Shown: positions 48,149 through 58,648 of the stretch, one piece after another
Numbering within the stretch: position 1 is the stretch's first letter
Layout of the letters: each line of letters begins with the position of its first letter
Assembly: GCF_000428905.1 (NCBI RefSeq)
Contig: NZ_KE386814.1
Span: 248,001-312,000 of the forward strand
From: Brumicola pallidula DSM 14239 = ACAM 615
GTDB taxonomy: Bacteria > Pseudomonadota > Gammaproteobacteria > Enterobacterales > Alteromonadaceae
Reading direction: 5' to 3'
Length of the DNA stretch: 64,000 nt
Translations under genes and position numbers: made by a program
The notes under the pieces: generated by a model
Told to the model about the DNA's origin: nothing
Database searches by the model: none
Seen by the model: the letters and a program-made list of their open reading frames with translations, nothing else

Positions 48149-50218
48149 TTAAAGTGCTTCCTTTTTTGTGAGGTATTTATGTATTTCAATTTGTGAACGC
48201 AAGTTTTTGCGATTACCGCGTTTAACGTAATTATTGACTTGGTGCTCGTCAATGATGCGCGCCTTTAAGGTGTCTTTGAACTGGATATCGAGTAGGTCTT
48301 CTATCATTTTGATGGCGTCAGGATCGTAAACAGGGCAGCCAACTTCAACTCGATATTCCATATTACGCGTCATCCAATCAGCGGATGAAATGTAAACCCG
48401 TTTATCGCCGCCATTCTGAAATACCATGATGCGTGGATGCTCTAAGTAGCGGTCAACAATGCTAATGACTTCAATATTTTCACTTAAGCCTTTTACCCCG
48501 GGTATCAGTGCGCACATGCCACGAATAATCGCCCTTATTTTTACACCAGACTGACTGGCGTGATATAAGTTGTCGATCAATTCTTTGTCTACTAAATTAT
48601 TGATTTTTAACGTTATTAGACCTTCGTGACCTTCGTTAACACGTTGGATCTCTTGTCTTATTAAGGATTGTATTTTATTTCGAGCATTAAGAGGCGAAAG
48701 TTGTAAGTGCTGAAACTTCATCTTTTTATACGGATTCTGGATCATGTCAAACACTTGAATACACTCTAAAGCAAGTTCTTGGTTGCAGGTAAATAGACTC
48801 AAATCAGTGTATATTTTCGCTGTCTTTTCGTTGAAGTTACCGGTTCCAAAGTGTGAGTAATGCTTCATTACCCCGCGTTCTTCTCGCGACACGACACAAA
48901 GCTTACTGTGAATTTTCACATTCGGGTTGCCTAATACAACCTTAATACCGGCGTCAGTCATACTTTTAGACCAGGCGATATTAGCCTCTTCATCAAATCG
49001 CGCTCGAAGCTCAACAACCACTGTGACACTTTTACCATTGTCGACCGCATCAATTAACGAGTTAACGATGCGCGATTGTGATGCAACGCGATAAATATTC
49101 AGTCGAATATGTTTAACTTGAGGATCGAACGCCGCTTGGCGAACAAATTCAGTGAAGTGCAAAAATTCATGGTATGGATAATATAAAAGAATATCTTTAT
49201 CCGCGATGGCCTGAAAAACTGTATCGTGGGTTGAAAATGATTTGTTAGAAATCTCGGGTAATGTTGGGTTTTCAAGATAGCTACGGCCAACGTTTGGAAA
49301 GCCAATAAAATCTTTAAAGTTACGATAGTGACCCGCGGTCTGAATAGTGTCCTCCGAGGAAATTCTTAAGCGTTTGCGTAAGTCTTTGATCATATCATCG
49401 GGCATACCATCGTCGTGAATAATCCTGACGGGCTCAGCAATAAGGCGTTGCTTCATACCTTCAGACATTTTTTCTACATAGCTTTCATCAATTTCATCAT
49501 TAATTGAGTACTCGGCGTCTCGAGTTATTTTAAATGAATAGGCGTCAGCGGAATCAAATTTGACAAAACCGGTGAAAATATCAGATAGGCAGAGTTTAAT
49601 AAGATCATCAATTAAGATGATCTGTTTTTTCATTTTGGTTTTTTCAGGTGGCAGTACAACAAAGCGACTAATGGCATTGGTCGGTATTTCCACAACCGCA
49701 TATTTGGTATTTCGACCTTCTCTGCGTAGGGCAACATCGAGATACACTGAGCTATCATTTAAACGCTGGATCAAATGCCCTTTGCTATCGAGCAATATCG
49801 GCGCAACGTGCAGTAGTACCTTGCTCTTAAAGTACTTACGAGCCCAAATGAGTTGACTTTCGCTCAACTCTGGATGGCGAAGAATATGAATATTGTATCT
49901 TCTTAGTGTCTTCGTAATATCACGGTGGATGGCGTCAAAGCGCTTTGATAAATGATGTACTTTATCTTGGATGCGTTTTAGAAGTGATTCAAAAACCAGT
50001 GCTTGTTCTTCATTTCCATCATTATGAGAAATCGTGATCTGGCGTTTTACGTCTGCAAAGCGCACACGATAAAACTCATCCAAGTTGTTTGAATAAATGC
50101 CTAGAAAGCGAATACGCGCAATAATCGGGTTATTTTCATCCGCCGCTTCTTGCAGGACTCGCTCATTGAATGACAACCAGCTAAGCTCTTTTGGGTAGTA
50201 AAGTTCTCTTTCGTTCAT
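48149..50218 (-). CDS. ppk1: Polyphosphate kinase 1
   Basis: A 689-aa kinase that builds polyphosphate from ATP. The N-terminal ELSWLSFNERVLQEA and the LDEFYRVRFADVKRQ region are typical. In the phospholipase D-like catalytic part, the phosphorylated His is about residue 434 in VKIHSKLCVV and the second His is in EHPRIMVFQNGG; HFGTGNFNEKTAKIYTD is also conserved. ppk and ppx form one unit. Confidence 0.96.
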   Translation of the reverse strand: MNERELYYPKELSWLSFNERVLQEAADENNPIIARIRFLGIYSNNLDEFYRVRFADVKRQITISHNDGNEEQALVFESLLKRIQDKVHHLSKRFDAIHRDITKTLRRYNIHILRHPELSESQLIWARKYFKSKVLLHVAPILLDSKGHLIQRLNDSSVYLDVALRREGRNTKYAVVEIPTNAISRFVVLPPEKTKMKKQIILIDDLIKLCLSDIFTGFVKFDSADAYSFKITRDAEYSINDEIDESYVEKMSEGMKQRLIAEPVRIIHDDGMPDDMIKDLRKRLRISSEDTIQTAGHYRNFKDFIGFPNVGRSYLENPTLPEISNKSFSTHDTVFQAIADKDILLYYPYHEFLHFTEFVRQAAFDPQVKHIRLNIYRVASQSRIVNSLIDAVDNGKSVTVVVELRARFDEEANIAWSKSMTDAGIKVVLGNPNVKIHSKLCVVSREERGVMKHYSHFGTGNFNEKTAKIYTDLSLFTCNQELALECIQVFDMIQNPYKKMKFQHLQLSPLNARNKIQSLIRQEIQRVNEGHEGLITLKINNLVDKELIDNLYHASQSGVKIRAIIRGMCALIPGVKGLSENIEVISIVDRYLEHPRIMVFQNGGDKRVYISSADWMTRNMEYRVEVGCPVYDPDAIKMIEDLLDIQFKDTLKARIIDEHQVNNYVKRGNRKNLRSQIEIHKYLTKKEAL

Positions 50219-50290
50219 TATTACTCTTTAAATACTTGTGTAAACGAATGCGCAAACAGACACTTTAATGGTTCAATATGACACGCATTG

Positions 50291-50794
50291 TTACGCGCTT
50301 TCAATTTCTACCATTAAGTCGTCGGTGATATCTTCTATCGCTAATTTAACATTATCTAAATCCATTTGGGGTGATACTGAAATAATAACTTTTGCAGTAA
50401 ATAATGGGCTGCCCCAATTAGGCGCACTTTCACACTGTGTGGTCATTTCGATAATATTAATGTCAAAGGTTTTTAAGGTAGAGGTAATGTCACTGACAAT
50501 TCCTCTTCTATCGTTGCCGGTAACTAGAATAACTGCTTTTGCATCAAGTACGATTTCATGCGTATTAGAAGGCTGTAAAGTGATATGTAAATGCGTAAGT
50601 TGATGGCAAGCGTGCACTAATTCATTGTGCTTCTCTTGCGGCAGCATCACTTCGATAAAGCCAGCAAATTGCCCCGATAAGTGGCAAAAGCTACTCTTAA
50701 GCCAATTACCTTCGGCATCCATAATACATTTGGCGATTGCGTCAACTAATCCGGGTTTGTCTTTGCCTATTAATGTGAGTACCATAACTTGCAT
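50291..50794 (-). CDS. GcvR-like protein with two ACT domains
   Basis: A 167-aa protein. The N-terminal MVLTLIGKDKPGLVDAIAKCI and the second VILVTGNDRRGIVSDITSTL are two ACT domains as in GcvR, the glycine-cleavage regulator partner of GcvA. In Alteromonadales such genes are often near ppk or bcp. No gcv genes are present here, so the regulated target is open. It is on the same strand as ppk, 72 bp upstream. Confidence 0.85.
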   Translation of the reverse strand: MQVMVLTLIGKDKPGLVDAIAKCIMDAEGNWLKSSFCHLSGQFAGFIEVMLPQEKHNELVHACHQLTHLHITLQPSNTHEIVLDAKAVILVTGNDRRGIVSDITSTLKTFDINIIEMTTQCESAPNWGSPLFTAKVIISVSPQMDLDNVKLAIEDITDDLMVEIESA

Positions 50795-50887
50795 AACAGA
50801 ATTTGCCTTAACTATTGATTTGTCTTGAGTATAGTGCTTTAGTAGACTGAAGTCATTCCGTGTTTTCTACCCAATTTAATATTCCAA

Positions 50888-53068
50888 ATGAACCAGCAAG
50901 AACAACATCAATTTAACGCCCGTAGATTTCGCAAAGACTGGATAACGCGCAAAGTCGTGACGGGTTTCGGTTGGCTGGTATTAGCCACTTTTTTATTAAT
51001 TATTTGGCATATTTTTAGCAACGCCTACCCTCTATTTAAATCACCCAATTTAGAATTAAAGAGCACTTCGCTGCTTGCACAATCAAGCCAATTGTCGGGC
51101 ATCGTAGAGCTCAGCTCAGGCACTCATTATATGGGTGTGGATAAATGCGATCTCATTTTGCTAAATAAACAACATTTAGATAATGAGCAGCTTGGCTTTA
51201 GCGAAACCAAGCGCTTTCCGTTTTCTTGCCAACATCAAATTCTTTTTCTTGAAAAAGGCGATTTAACCTATGTAGGTGTTATTACCCCAAATCATTTATT
51301 TGAGCTGTATAAGTTATCTTACGAAAAACAGCAATATAGCCTGATACTCGAAAGTTCTATCGGGATAAATGCAGAAATGAGTGATCGTCGTAAAGTGTCT
51401 GACAGCGATCTGTCTGAGCATGCTCTAGCTGACCAAAAACAGGCATGGCAGTTTTCAAAATCCGGCAACTTTGTGATGTTAACTCAGTTCCAAAATTCAA
51501 GCCTCAGCACTTACTGGTTTGATAAAAAAAAACCCGCCGCGTTTCAACATTATATATATGAAGATATTGAACAATATCAAGCCATACCAAGGTCAAGGCA
51601 ACTGCTAACAATATCGAAGAATATAATGTCGCTGGTGGACACTGAAAATAACGTAATTGATCGACAGTTATTATCTCGTGATGTAATGCGTATTTTTTTA
51701 TCCTCAAGTCAGCGCTCTTTCTTCACTCAAGACCGACAACATGTTTTAAGTAAATGGATAATGCTAAACGAACAAGGGAGTTTTGTTTTTCGCCACAACG
51801 AGACGGATATTAGTGAATTAGATGGACCCATCGAGCATATGGCCTTCGATACTGATTCTAATGCCGCGGTGGTTGTCTCGAAAATCGGTAATATCGCTTT
51901 TTTAAATCGAATGACAAATGAAATGTTTCGAGTACAAGACTTAGGGCTACCTGGGATAGGCCTGCAATGGTTCGGTGCTCGTCTTTATGTATTCGAACGC
52001 CATAAAATGCACTCCCTCGAAATTCAAAATTTGCAAGGCATAACTACGCTTAAAAGTCTTTTTTCAGAAGTATGGTACGAGGGTTATGAACAACCAGCTT
52101 ACGTTTGGCAAACCAGCAGTGCTTCTGAAAATTATGAAACCAAATTCAGTATTGTGCCTTTGATTGTGGGCAGTTTAAAAGCGTCTTTTCTGGCTCTGTT
52201 TGTTGCCATCCCACTTGCCTTGGGTGCAGCCATATACACATCATATTTTGCTGATCCTGCTGTGCGCCAATACCTCAAACCTGCAATAGAAATGCTCGAA
52301 GCGGTACCCTCGGTTGTAATTGGTTTTATTGCTGCGGTTTGGATGGTGCCAATAGCTGAAGAGTTCTTGCTGTCTGTCATTTTATTTATTGTGTCTCTTC
52401 CTATATTGCTGGTTACCGCGGCACTGTTACAATCAAGAGTGGCAACGGTGTTAGAAGACAAGTTTGACCGCCGCTGGGAAATTCTTGTTATTATTTTAGC
52501 CGTCGTGCTACTAGGCTTATTTTGTTTTTCTCTCAGTGACGTGTGGCGCTTTATGTTGCTTGGCAGCGCTGAGGTTGGCGAACAAAAAGACAATATATTG
52601 AATATATCGAAAACCACGATTGTGGTTGCCATTGCATTGGGTGTGGCTATTTCACCGAGTATCTATTCGTTGGCTGAAGATGCATTGTTCGAAGTGCCTG
52701 AAAGTATCAAACAAGCCTCGTTTGCGCTGGGGGCAACCAAATTACAAACGCTGCGCCGAGTCATTATTGCTGTTGCAATGCCAAGTATTCTTTCTGCCGT
52801 TATGTTGGGTTTTGGTCGCGCATTCGGTGAAACGATGATTGTGCTGATGGTCACCGGTAATACGCCTATTAGTGACTGGAATATTCTTGAGGGTTTACGT
52901 TCAATGACAGCAAACTTAGCAATAGAACTGCAAGAATCAAGTGTCAACAGCACCCATTTTAATACCTTATTTTTAACCGCAAGTATTTTGTTCATCTTTA
53001 CCTTTATTGTTAATACAGCGGCTGAAATTTTGCGTAATCGTTTGCGCAAGGTATATACCGATGCGTAA
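50888..53068 (+). CDS. pstC: Phosphate ABC transporter permease PstC, large form
   Basis: A 726-aa permease. A first membrane helix lies at about residues 26-46. It is followed by about 370 periplasmic residues with repeated beta-strand patterns (possible beta-propeller, e.g. TDSNAAVVVSKIGNIAFLNRMTN). The permease core begins near 425 (LIVGSLKASFLALFVAIPLAL) and has the EAA-type motif in ESIKQASFALGATKLQTLRRV. E. coli PstC is less than half this length. No Pho box was recognised upstream. Confidence 0.93.
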   Translation: MNQQEQHQFNARRFRKDWITRKVVTGFGWLVLATFLLIIWHIFSNAYPLFKSPNLELKSTSLLAQSSQLSGIVELSSGTHYMGVDKCDLILLNKQHLDNEQLGFSETKRFPFSCQHQILFLEKGDLTYVGVITPNHLFELYKLSYEKQQYSLILESSIGINAEMSDRRKVSDSDLSEHALADQKQAWQFSKSGNFVMLTQFQNSSLSTYWFDKKKPAAFQHYIYEDIEQYQAIPRSRQLLTISKNIMSLVDTENNVIDRQLLSRDVMRIFLSSSQRSFFTQDRQHVLSKWIMLNEQGSFVFRHNETDISELDGPIEHMAFDTDSNAAVVVSKIGNIAFLNRMTNEMFRVQDLGLPGIGLQWFGARLYVFERHKMHSLEIQNLQGITTLKSLFSEVWYEGYEQPAYVWQTSSASENYETKFSIVPLIVGSLKASFLALFVAIPLALGAAIYTSYFADPAVRQYLKPAIEMLEAVPSVVIGFIAAVWMVPIAEEFLLSVILFIVSLPILLVTAALLQSRVATVLEDKFDRRWEILVIILAVVLLGLFCFSLSDVWRFMLLGSAEVGEQKDNILNISKTTIVVAIALGVAISPSIYSLAEDALFEVPESIKQASFALGATKLQTLRRVIIAVAMPSILSAVMLGFGRAFGETMIVLMVTGNTPISDWNILEGLRSMTANLAIELQESSVNSTHFNTLFLTASILFIFTFIVNTAAEILRNRLRKVYTDA

Positions 53069-54596
53069 ATTTAGCGCTCCTGAACAACAAACAATTTCTA
53101 GCTTTGCGAGCGGCTTAAGTGCAGCAATTTTGCTAATTGTATTAATGAGTTTAGTGCTATTTATTGTGCTAAAAGGCTCAGCTTATTTTTGGCCATCGCA
53201 GGTTTTTAAAGTCACCACCTATGATACGCCAAACAGTGAAGTCAGCGTGTTTGTGCCCAGTTCTGTTAATATTGACGAATTTAATCAAGCATTAAGCGAT
53301 AAACTCGATGCGCAGTTTTCTAATTCAGCCTTGCCCATGCCGCTCATAGTTGTTGAAAAAGTCGATGCGGTTTATCAGATAAGTTTGAATTTAGGCGCCA
53401 TTCAGTACGGAAAATTCCAACAGGTTAATACGCCTAATAGCGAACGTTATCAGCTTGCAGAGTTAAATGATGTGGTCGCTGATGTGGCCATTTTTCAAAA
53501 TCAACTGCACGATATTCAAACTAATTATTTAACAGTATTGCATCGTAAAATTGCACTATTGAATCAATCCGGTGTGGGTGAGGAAGCGCCAGCGCGTTTG
53601 AAAGAACTAGAACAGTTTACTTACTGGCAGCAAAAAGCCGAAGCCTTGCGTCACAAGCTAGCTTCTTATAACCTTATTTTTATTGATGCAGCAGGCCAAC
53701 CTTTTGATGTTCTGGTGAAAGATATTGACCATCTTTTCCAACCGAATGTGATGAGTCTGTTTGATAAAATTTCATATAGTGGCAATAAGATAATAGAATT
53801 TGTTTCAGAATCTCCCAAACAAGCATCCACCAGTGGCGGTGTTTTCCCAGCGTTGTTTGGCACAGTACTAATGGTTTTATTAATGGCTGTTATCGTCGCG
53901 CCGTTTGGTGCCATGGCGGCTATTTATTTGCACGAATATGCGCCCAATAATATGACCACATCGGTGATCCGGATCTGCGTCAGTAATATGGCTGGTGTAC
54001 CGAGTGTGGTGTATGGTGTATTCGGCCTCGGTTTTTTCGTGTATACCTTAGGCGGCTCTATTGACTCACTGTTGTTTAGTGATGCCTTGCCATCGCCTAC
54101 ATTTGGCACTCCTGGCTTGTTTTGGGCTGCACTGACCATGGCATTATTAACTTTGCCGGTGGTGATTGTTTCTACCGAGGAGGGCCTGCGACGGGTTCCA
54201 GAAGGGTTGCGAGCAGGTAGTTATGCGCTAGGCGCAACTAAAGCCGAAACTATTTGGAAAACGGTACTTCCGTTTGCTAGCCCGGGTATAATGACTGGCG
54301 TTATTTTAGCTATAGCTCGCGCGGCTGGTGAGGTCGCCCCCTTAATACTTGTCGGCGCGGTAAAGTTTGCGCCTAGTCTGCCAGTGGATAGTGAATTTCC
54401 GTTTCTACATTTGGAGCGTCAGTTTATGCATTTAGGCGTGTTCATTTATGACGGTGCATTTCATAATCAAACAAACACGCAAGGCTCGTCAATGATGTTT
54501 GCAAGTTGTATGTTGCTGCTGATAATCGTTTTCATCTTAAATTTATTTGCTATTATCGTGCGTAATAAATTGCGCGACCGATATGTGCGTATTTAG
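53061..54596 (+). CDS. pstA: Phosphate ABC transporter permease PstA, extended form
   Basis: A 511-aa permease. The ATG at 53061 overlaps the pstC stop by 8 bp, so translation is coupled; an upstream frame is unlikely. TM1 lies at about residues 15-40, then about 220 periplasmic residues containing a coiled segment, then the permease domain from about 275 (FPALFGTVLMVLLMAVIVAPFG) with the EAA loop EGLRAGSYALGATKAETIWK. Like PstC it is longer than the enterobacterial protein. Confidence 0.93.
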   Translation: MRKFSAPEQQTISSFASGLSAAILLIVLMSLVLFIVLKGSAYFWPSQVFKVTTYDTPNSEVSVFVPSSVNIDEFNQALSDKLDAQFSNSALPMPLIVVEKVDAVYQISLNLGAIQYGKFQQVNTPNSERYQLAELNDVVADVAIFQNQLHDIQTNYLTVLHRKIALLNQSGVGEEAPARLKELEQFTYWQQKAEALRHKLASYNLIFIDAAGQPFDVLVKDIDHLFQPNVMSLFDKISYSGNKIIEFVSESPKQASTSGGVFPALFGTVLMVLLMAVIVAPFGAMAAIYLHEYAPNNMTTSVIRICVSNMAGVPSVVYGVFGLGFFVYTLGGSIDSLLFSDALPSPTFGTPGLFWAALTMALLTLPVVIVSTEEGLRRVPEGLRAGSYALGATKAETIWKTVLPFASPGIMTGVILAIARAAGEVAPLILVGAVKFAPSLPVDSEFPFLHLERQFMHLGVFIYDGAFHNQTNTQGSSMMFASCMLLLIIVFILNLFAIIVRNKLRDRYVRI

Positions 54597-54661
54597 TCCT
54601 CGCGTTCTTGCTACAGCAGGGCTCGTAGTATAAATAGTTATAGGAATAGTAAACAACGCTT

Positions 54662-55468
54662 ATGTTAAAGCTTTTTGAAACTGAAACTCTTTCGTTAGAC
54701 AAACTCACCGATGAACAAACGGCCATCAAGGTGAAGGACTTCAGTGTATGGTTGAATAACAGTCTTGTATTGAACAAGATAAATATGCGCATTCCAAAAA
54801 ATAAAATAACCGCAATGATTGGGCAAAGTGGTTGTGGTAAATCGACCTTGTTAAGCAGCTTTAACAGAATGAATGAACTTAATCAAAAGTATGCGTTTAG
54901 TGGTGAAGTAGAGCTGGACGGTCGCGATATCTACAATAAAAAAGAAAACGTTGCCAAATTACGCACCAAAGTAGGTATGGTTTTCCAGCGCCCCAATCCA
55001 TTCCCGATGAGTATTTATGAAAACGTGTGTTTTGGCTTGCGTATTCAAGGTAAAACTGAGCGCAGAATGCTAGATGATATTGTTGAAACGTCATTGCGCA
55101 ATGCGGCACTGTGGGACGAAGTTAAAGGTCGATTATTTGACTCGGCATTATTACTGTCGGGTGGTCAGCAACAGCGTTTAGTCATTGCGCGAGCGCTCGC
55201 ATTAAAACCTGAAATATTATTACTCGATGAGCCAACGTCTGCGCTTGACCCATTAACAACCCTGCATATCGAAGAGCTGATCAATCAGCTCAAAAAGACC
55301 ACAACTGTGGTTATCGTGACGCACAATATGCAACAGGCGGCTAGGGTATCGGATTATTCTGTTTTTCTACATCAGGGCGAACTCATTGAGTATTCAGACA
55401 GCGACTCGCTTTTTACTATGCCAGCCAAAAAGCAAACCGAAGACTATATAACCGGTCGTTATGGCTAG
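54662..55468 (+). CDS. pstB: Phosphate ABC transporter ATPase PstB
   Basis: A 268-aa ATPase. Walker [10 protein letters not shown] is at 54-62, the signature is LSGGQQQR, Walker B is [13 protein letters not shown] and the switch His is in [26 protein letters not shown] is the PstB-specific Q-loop region. It completes a pstCAB set; no pstS is in this window. It is 65 bp after pstA and 20 bp before phoU. Confidence 0.95.
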   Translation: MLKLFETETLSLDKLTDEQTAIKVKDFSVWLNNSLVLNKINMRIPKNKITAMIGQSGCGKSTLLSSFNRMNELNQKYAFSGEVELDGRDIYNKKENVAKLRTKVGMVFQRPNPFPMSIYENVCFGLRIQGKTERRMLDDIVETSLRNAALWDEVKGRLFDSALLLSGGQQQRLVIARALALKPEILLLDEPTSALDPLTTLHIEELINQLKKTTTVVIVTHNMQQAARVSDYSVFLHQGELIEYSDSDSLFTMPAKKQTEDYITGRYG

Positions 55469-55488
55469 TTAAAGGAACGTAACAATAG

Positions 55489-56202
55489 ATGAAAAGACAT
55501 TTAGAGTTAAATACGCACATATCAGGCAAGTTCAACCAAGAACTTGAGAACCTGACTAACTCTGTTTTAACCATGGGTGGCGAAGTCGAACAACAGTTAA
55601 TTAATACGATTACTGCTATTCGTGAAAACAATGCCAGTTTAGCTGAGCGGGTTTTGCTAAACGATTTAAAAATTAATTCGATGGAAGTGCAGATAGACGA
55701 TGAGTGCATGCGAATTATCGCTAAACGAAACCCAACAGCGAGTGATCTTAGACTAATAATGACGGTGTCCCGAGCAACCACTGACATCGAGCGTATTGGT
55801 GATGAGATATGTCGTATTGCTAAATTAGTGACCAAAGACAAATTACCCCCTTCTGACATTGTGCTAGGTGGTATGTTGATGATTGCTGAAAAGGTCGTGT
55901 TTATGATGCGTGGCACGTTCGATGCTTTCGCGCGTCAGGATGAGAAGTCGGCAGTTGCCGTTTACGAGCAAGACGACGCGATTGATAAAAAACACAAAGA
56001 GTTGCTCAAACAAACCGCAAATGAGATGCAAAATGATCATACAGATATGCAAAAATGGTTCGATGTGCTTTGGGCAATTCGTTCATTAGAGCGAATAGGG
56101 GATCGTTGTAAAAACTTGTGCGAATACATACTCTTTCTTACCTATGGAAAAGATGTCCGACATTCTTCAATGAAAAAAGTGGTTAAAAAATTAATGAAAT
56201 AA
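55489..56202 (+). CDS. phoU: Phosphate signalling protein PhoU
   Basis: A 237-aa two-fold repeated helical protein. Both metal-site E/DxxxD motifs are present in the expected copies: RATTDIERIGDEICRIA and IRSLERIGDRCKNLCEY. PhoU links Pst transport to PhoR and limits phosphate uptake and polyphosphate build-up. It is the last gene of the pst operon. phoB and phoR are not in view. Confidence 0.96.
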   Translation: MKRHLELNTHISGKFNQELENLTNSVLTMGGEVEQQLINTITAIRENNASLAERVLLNDLKINSMEVQIDDECMRIIAKRNPTASDLRLIMTVSRATTDIERIGDEICRIAKLVTKDKLPPSDIVLGGMLMIAEKVVFMMRGTFDAFARQDEKSAVAVYEQDDAIDKKHKELLKQTANEMQNDHTDMQKWFDVLWAIRSLERIGDRCKNLCEYILFLTYGKDVRHSSMKKVVKKLMK

Positions 56203-56410
56203 GTCAGCTCACAAATTTTTATACTTTTGAACGCTTGCGATCATTCTCTCATGTTTGTACCATAGCGCCGTCTTACTAATGAATCACAGCTATGATTTCA
56301 ACGTGTCTCAACAGTTTTGTCCACGGACAAATTGCCCACAGGTCAGCCAGTACAAGGTTGATCACTACAAATTCATCGGTAAAATCCTCACCTCTAGGCT
56401 TTATTAATTT

Positions 56411-57679
56411 ATGGATATAATCACAAGTTACGGTTTTCTGTTAGTCGTTATGGCTGCAGTCGTAGGTTTTTTCATGGCTTGGGGCATAGGTGCAAATGAC
56501 GTTGCAAATGCAATGGGCACCTCAGTAGGTTCAAAAGCAATCACCCTCAAACAAGCTATTGTCATTGCAATGATTTTCGAATTTGCAGGAGCTTATCTAG
56601 CTGGCGGCGAAGTTACATCGACTATTCGCAAGGGTATTATCGATGTCTCATATTTTACTAATATTCCAGAATACTTAGTCTTGGGAATGATCGCCTCGTT
56701 GCTATCGGCTGGTATTTGGTTAGCGGTTGCTTCATATTTTGGATGGCCGGTGTCGACTACGCATTCGATTATTGGAGCCATTATTGGCTTTACTGCCGTA
56801 GGTGTTAGCCCTGATGCTGTAGAATGGGCCAAAGTGGGTGGCATTGTTGCTAGTTGGGTCATTACTCCTGCGATATCTGGTCTCATTGCGATACTTATTT
56901 ACATGAGTGCTAAGAAACTTATTTTTGAGCGTTCGACACCCCTTATCTACGCAGTGAAATATGTTCCGATTTACATGGGTCTTGCCGGGTTCATTATGTC
57001 GCTAGTGACAATTAAGAAAGGTCTCAAGCATGTTGGCTTAGGCCTACCTGCCGAACAAGGCTATATGTTGGCAATCGCCATTGGCGTTGTTGTTGGTTTA
57101 ATCGGTATGGTATTAATTCGCCGTCTACACGTTGAAAAAGCATTAACCACAGAAGAACAAACGGCCAGTGTTGAAAAGATATTTGCGATTTTAATGGTAC
57201 TAACTGCCTGTTGTATGGCGTTCGCACATGGTTCGAACGATGTGGCAAACGCAATTGGGCCTCTAGCAGCGGTTGTTAGTGTGGTTAGTAATGACGGTGC
57301 TATATTAGATAACGCAGACCTCGCATGGTGGATACTTCCTCTAGGTGGCTTGGGTATCGTGGCAGGTTTAGCCTTATTCGGCCATCGCGTAATGAAAACG
57401 ATTGGTCAAGGTATTACGCATTTAACCCCAAGCAAAGGTTTTGCAGCTGAACTAGCTGCTGCTACAACGGTCCTTATCGCATCCGGAACCGGCCTGCCTA
57501 TTTCTACAACGCAAACCTTAGTCGGTGCGGTCTTAGGTGTGGGCATTGTGCAAGGTGTTGCAGCACTTAATGGCAAAGTGATCCGTAGCATCATTATTTC
57601 CTGGATAGTAACGCTTCCTGCTGGTGCCTCATTATCTATCATTTTCTTCTTTATTTTAACATTCGCGTTTGGTGTATAG
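56411..57679 (+). CDS. Inorganic phosphate transporter, Pit/PHO4 family
   Basis: A 422-aa polytopic permease with the two inverted-repeat PHO4 signatures, GANDVANAMGTSVGSKAITL (about 26-45) and GSNDVANAIGPLAAVV (about 275-290), and about ten to eleven helices. It is a low-affinity phosphate or metal-phosphate symporter. It lies 208 bp after phoU with its own probable promoter, and 25 bp ahead of oxyR. Confidence 0.93.
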   Translation: MDIITSYGFLLVVMAAVVGFFMAWGIGANDVANAMGTSVGSKAITLKQAIVIAMIFEFAGAYLAGGEVTSTIRKGIIDVSYFTNIPEYLVLGMIASLLSAGIWLAVASYFGWPVSTTHSIIGAIIGFTAVGVSPDAVEWAKVGGIVASWVITPAISGLIAILIYMSAKKLIFERSTPLIYAVKYVPIYMGLAGFIMSLVTIKKGLKHVGLGLPAEQGYMLAIAIGVVVGLIGMVLIRRLHVEKALTTEEQTASVEKIFAILMVLTACCMAFAHGSNDVANAIGPLAAVVSVVSNDGAILDNADLAWWILPLGGLGIVAGLALFGHRVMKTIGQGITHLTPSKGFAAELAAATTVLIASGTGLPISTTQTLVGAVLGVGIVQGVAALNGKVIRSIIISWIVTLPAGASLSIIFFFILTFAFGV

Positions 57680-57704
57680 TTTTTAGTTGGTATAGACTAC
57701 CCAA

Positions 57705-58616
57705 ATGAAACTACCCAATTTAAAACACCTACATTATCTAACGGTGCTGCATAAAGAGCAGCACTTTCACCGAGCTGCCGAAAAATGTAACGTCAGTCAG
57801 TCAACCTTAAGCGCTGCGGTGCAAAATCTTGAAGATGGCATTGGTCAGCAATTGCTAGAGCGAGAACACAAAAACTTTATTTTTACCGATTTCGGTGAAG
57901 CGCTGGTCGAAAAAAGTAAACTCTTACTCAGCCAAACACATGAATGGATGGAATTTGCTGAGTCCGCGGGTGATTGGAAGTCAGGCACGCTTAGATTAGG
58001 CGTCATCCCCACCATTGCACCTTTTCTATTTGAAGGCCTTATTCGAATAATTCATGCTAATTTGCCAGATATCAAACTGCAATTGCATGAAGATACTACC
58101 GACAACTTACTTGGCAGTCTGAATGATGGCGAACTCGATTTACTGATCCTTGCGCTACCAATGCAAACACCTGGTTGTCGTCAACTCATTTTAGGTCATG
58201 ACCCATTTCATTTAATAGCGCACAAAAATAGTGCTAAAGACCTAAAAGTAGCGCCTTCAGTTGATTCGTTACCCAAAGACAGTATCTTTTTATTACAAAA
58301 AGAACATTGTTTGACAGAGCATGCGGTGAGTGCTTGCGGTTTGAAACACAAAGAACAAGTCAGTTCATTGACTGCGAATAGTTTACATACCCTGGTAGCA
58401 CTAGTTAATAGCGAAATGGGTTATACCTTTCTGCCTGAAATGGCATTGCAACAAAATATACTCAATGCCACAAATGTGGTTAGTTTGCCAGCAGAAGACA
58501 ATGCCTTCAGAGACATTGGACTTGCTTGGCGCAGTGGAACTACTCGTATTCAGCTTTTTCGGCATGTTGGTAAGCTTGTAGCGCCGCTACTTCCTCAACC
58601 TGTTGATATTTTTTAA
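57705..58616 (+). CDS. oxyR: OxyR hydrogen-peroxide sensor, LysR family
   Basis: A 303-aa LysR regulator. The winged-helix part has HFHRAAEKCNVSQSTLSAAVQ. The peroxide-reactive pair is recognisable as Cys202 and Cys211 (EHCLTEHAVSAC), nine residues apart as C199/C208 in E. coli OxyR. This favours OxyR over generic LysR proteins. It is only 25 bp after the Pit gene, so cotranscription with phosphate transport is possible. katG, ahpC or dps are not in the window. Confidence 0.9.
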   Translation: MKLPNLKHLHYLTVLHKEQHFHRAAEKCNVSQSTLSAAVQNLEDGIGQQLLEREHKNFIFTDFGEALVEKSKLLLSQTHEWMEFAESAGDWKSGTLRLGVIPTIAPFLFEGLIRIIHANLPDIKLQLHEDTTDNLLGSLNDGELDLLILALPMQTPGCRQLILGHDPFHLIAHKNSAKDLKVAPSVDSLPKDSIFLLQKEHCLTEHAVSACGLKHKEQVSSLTANSLHTLVALVNSEMGYTFLPEMALQQNILNATNVVSLPAEDNAFRDIGLAWRSGTTRIQLFRHVGKLVAPLLPQPVDIF

Positions 58617-58648
58617 ACGAGTAAAGCATATTGTCGTCATGAAAGTGT

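Noticed and set aside
50795-50887. Pho box upstream of pstC
   Set aside because: No two CTGTCAT-like repeats with 11-bp spacing could be found in the 93-bp gap.
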